Source: Cyanobium sp. N.Huapi 1H5
GTDB taxonomy: Bacteria; Cyanobacteriota; Cyanobacteriia; PCC-6307; Cyanobiaceae
Direction of reading: 5' to 3'
DNA length: 64,000 nucleotides
NCBI RefSeq assembly: GCF_024345535.1
Contig: NZ_JAGQBH010000001.1
Span: 248,001 to 312,000 of the forward strand
Position 1 is the stretch's first letter. Each line of letters starts with the position of its first letter. The notes beneath the pieces were generated by a model. That model saw only the letters and a list, made by a program, of their open reading frames with translations. It ran no database searches and was not told the origin of the DNA. Both the position numbers and the translations under genes were made by a program. Positions 63,654 to 64,000 of the stretch are shown one piece after another.

Positions 63654-64000
63654 TTAGGCCTGTGGAGGAAAGCGCTGAAACTGGGGAAGTTCGTGGGCGC
63701 TTTCCATCCAGGCAATGCGTTCCGCCACCTGGATCTGAATACGGGCTGGCACGGCCTCCGGTGAATCGGAGGTAGCACTCTGGATATCGACGATCCCAGG
63801 AAGCCCTTCGGGGTTGTAGTAGAAGAGTCCAGTGCCGCAGTCGCCACAGAAATGCCGTTGTGCCTGCTGCGACGACGCGTAGATTTTGGGAACACCCCGA
63901 GTCACTCGCAGGGCGGTCTCGGCATACATCGTCCAACCCACCACCGGTGCGCCGGCATGGCGGCGACAATCAGAGCAGTGGCAAAGGGCGTGGGTGAGCG
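63654..64000 (-). CDS. GFA-family (glutathione-dependent formaldehyde-activating-like) protein, partial
   Basis: The N-terminus lies beyond the right edge. The visible part starts LTHALCHCSDCRRHAGAPVV, with the zinc-binding CxCxxC motif of the GFA/CENP-V family (PF04828). HFCGDCGTGLFYYNPEGLPG follows and supplies the second zinc site. Most members are zinc-binding proteins without proven formaldehyde activity. The frame ends at 63654. Confidence 0.9.
   Translation of the reverse strand, partial: LTHALCHCSDCRRHAGAPVVGWTMYAETALRVTRGVPKIYASSQQAQRHFCGDCGTGLFYYNPEGLPGIVDIQSATSDSPEAVPARIQIQVAERIAWMESAHELPQFQRFPPQA

Overview
The window looks like a chromosomal segment from a high-GC picocyanobacterium of the Synechococcus/Cyanobium type. 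This rests on gene content: a cyAbrB-type regulator, DesC-like acyl-lipid desaturases, a DUF98-type chorismate lyase, DUF3721 and ScyD/E-family proteins, and several conserved cyanobacterial proteins of unknown function. Housekeeping anchors are gcvH (cut by the left edge), rplI, dnaB, mnmG, ligA and valS. Coding is dense, many gene pairs overlap by 1 or 4 bases, and no tRNA, rRNA, CRISPR array or transposase was recognised.

Layout. 1-8 kb: gcvH and a PLP lyase, two acyl-lipid desaturases around an unknown gene, rplI-dnaB, a fatty-acid hydroxylase-like protein and an isochorismatase-fold protein. 8-16.6 kb: mnmG, a GspC/PilP-like membrane protein, a chorismate lyase, several conserved unknowns, a SprT-like metalloprotease and ligA. 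16.6-21.3 kb: an exopolysaccharide module (GH10 glycosidase, HlyD-like protein, PilZ-containing cellulose-synthase-like glycosyltransferase). 21.4-26.3 kb: a type I secretion operon (PpiC-like isomerase, ABC exporter with a cNMP-like domain, HlyD adaptor). 26.3-30.3 kb: methyltransferase, TVP38/DedA protein, a MACPF-like plus jacalin lectin protein, and a dehydrogenase.

30.5-34.2 kb is the most unusual part. Base composition drops and the sequence reads as an integron gene-cassette array without an integrase. Three attC-like sites of 87-90 bp were found. In each, the R'' box is the exact complement of the R' box that opens the same cassette, as the integron excision/integration model predicts. 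The cassettes carry an unknown protein, a two-gene unit (disordered 55-residue protein plus membrane protein), a RelE/HigB-type toxin with an XRE antitoxin, and a DUF4238 protein. Short accessory genes without clear attC sites follow up to 35.9 kb.

36-47.4 kb returns to core-like sequence: valS, a DUF2157/GDYXXLXY pair, an acyltransferase, a 2OG-Fe(II) oxygenase, a ScyD/E-family protein with a PEP-CTERM-like tail, and a lipoprotein-MscS pair. 47.4-52.4 kb: a cyAbrB regulator, a metal ABC permease, and an operon of EamA transporter, ECF sigma factor, anti-sigma factor and double cupin. 52.5-58.4 kb: a Kir-like protein without the potassium selectivity filter, a DM13 protein, a molybdopterin oxidoreductase with a cytochrome b partner, an HPP protein, and an ArsR-TauE/SafE-OsmC-GNAT cluster that suggests sulfur-compound or oxidant handling. 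58.4-64 kb: two DUF3721 proteins, one with seven decapeptide repeats, small monooxygenase-fold proteins, a BASS transporter, an SDR, a VOC protein, a macrodomain-like protein of unknown function and a GFA-family protein cut by the right edge.
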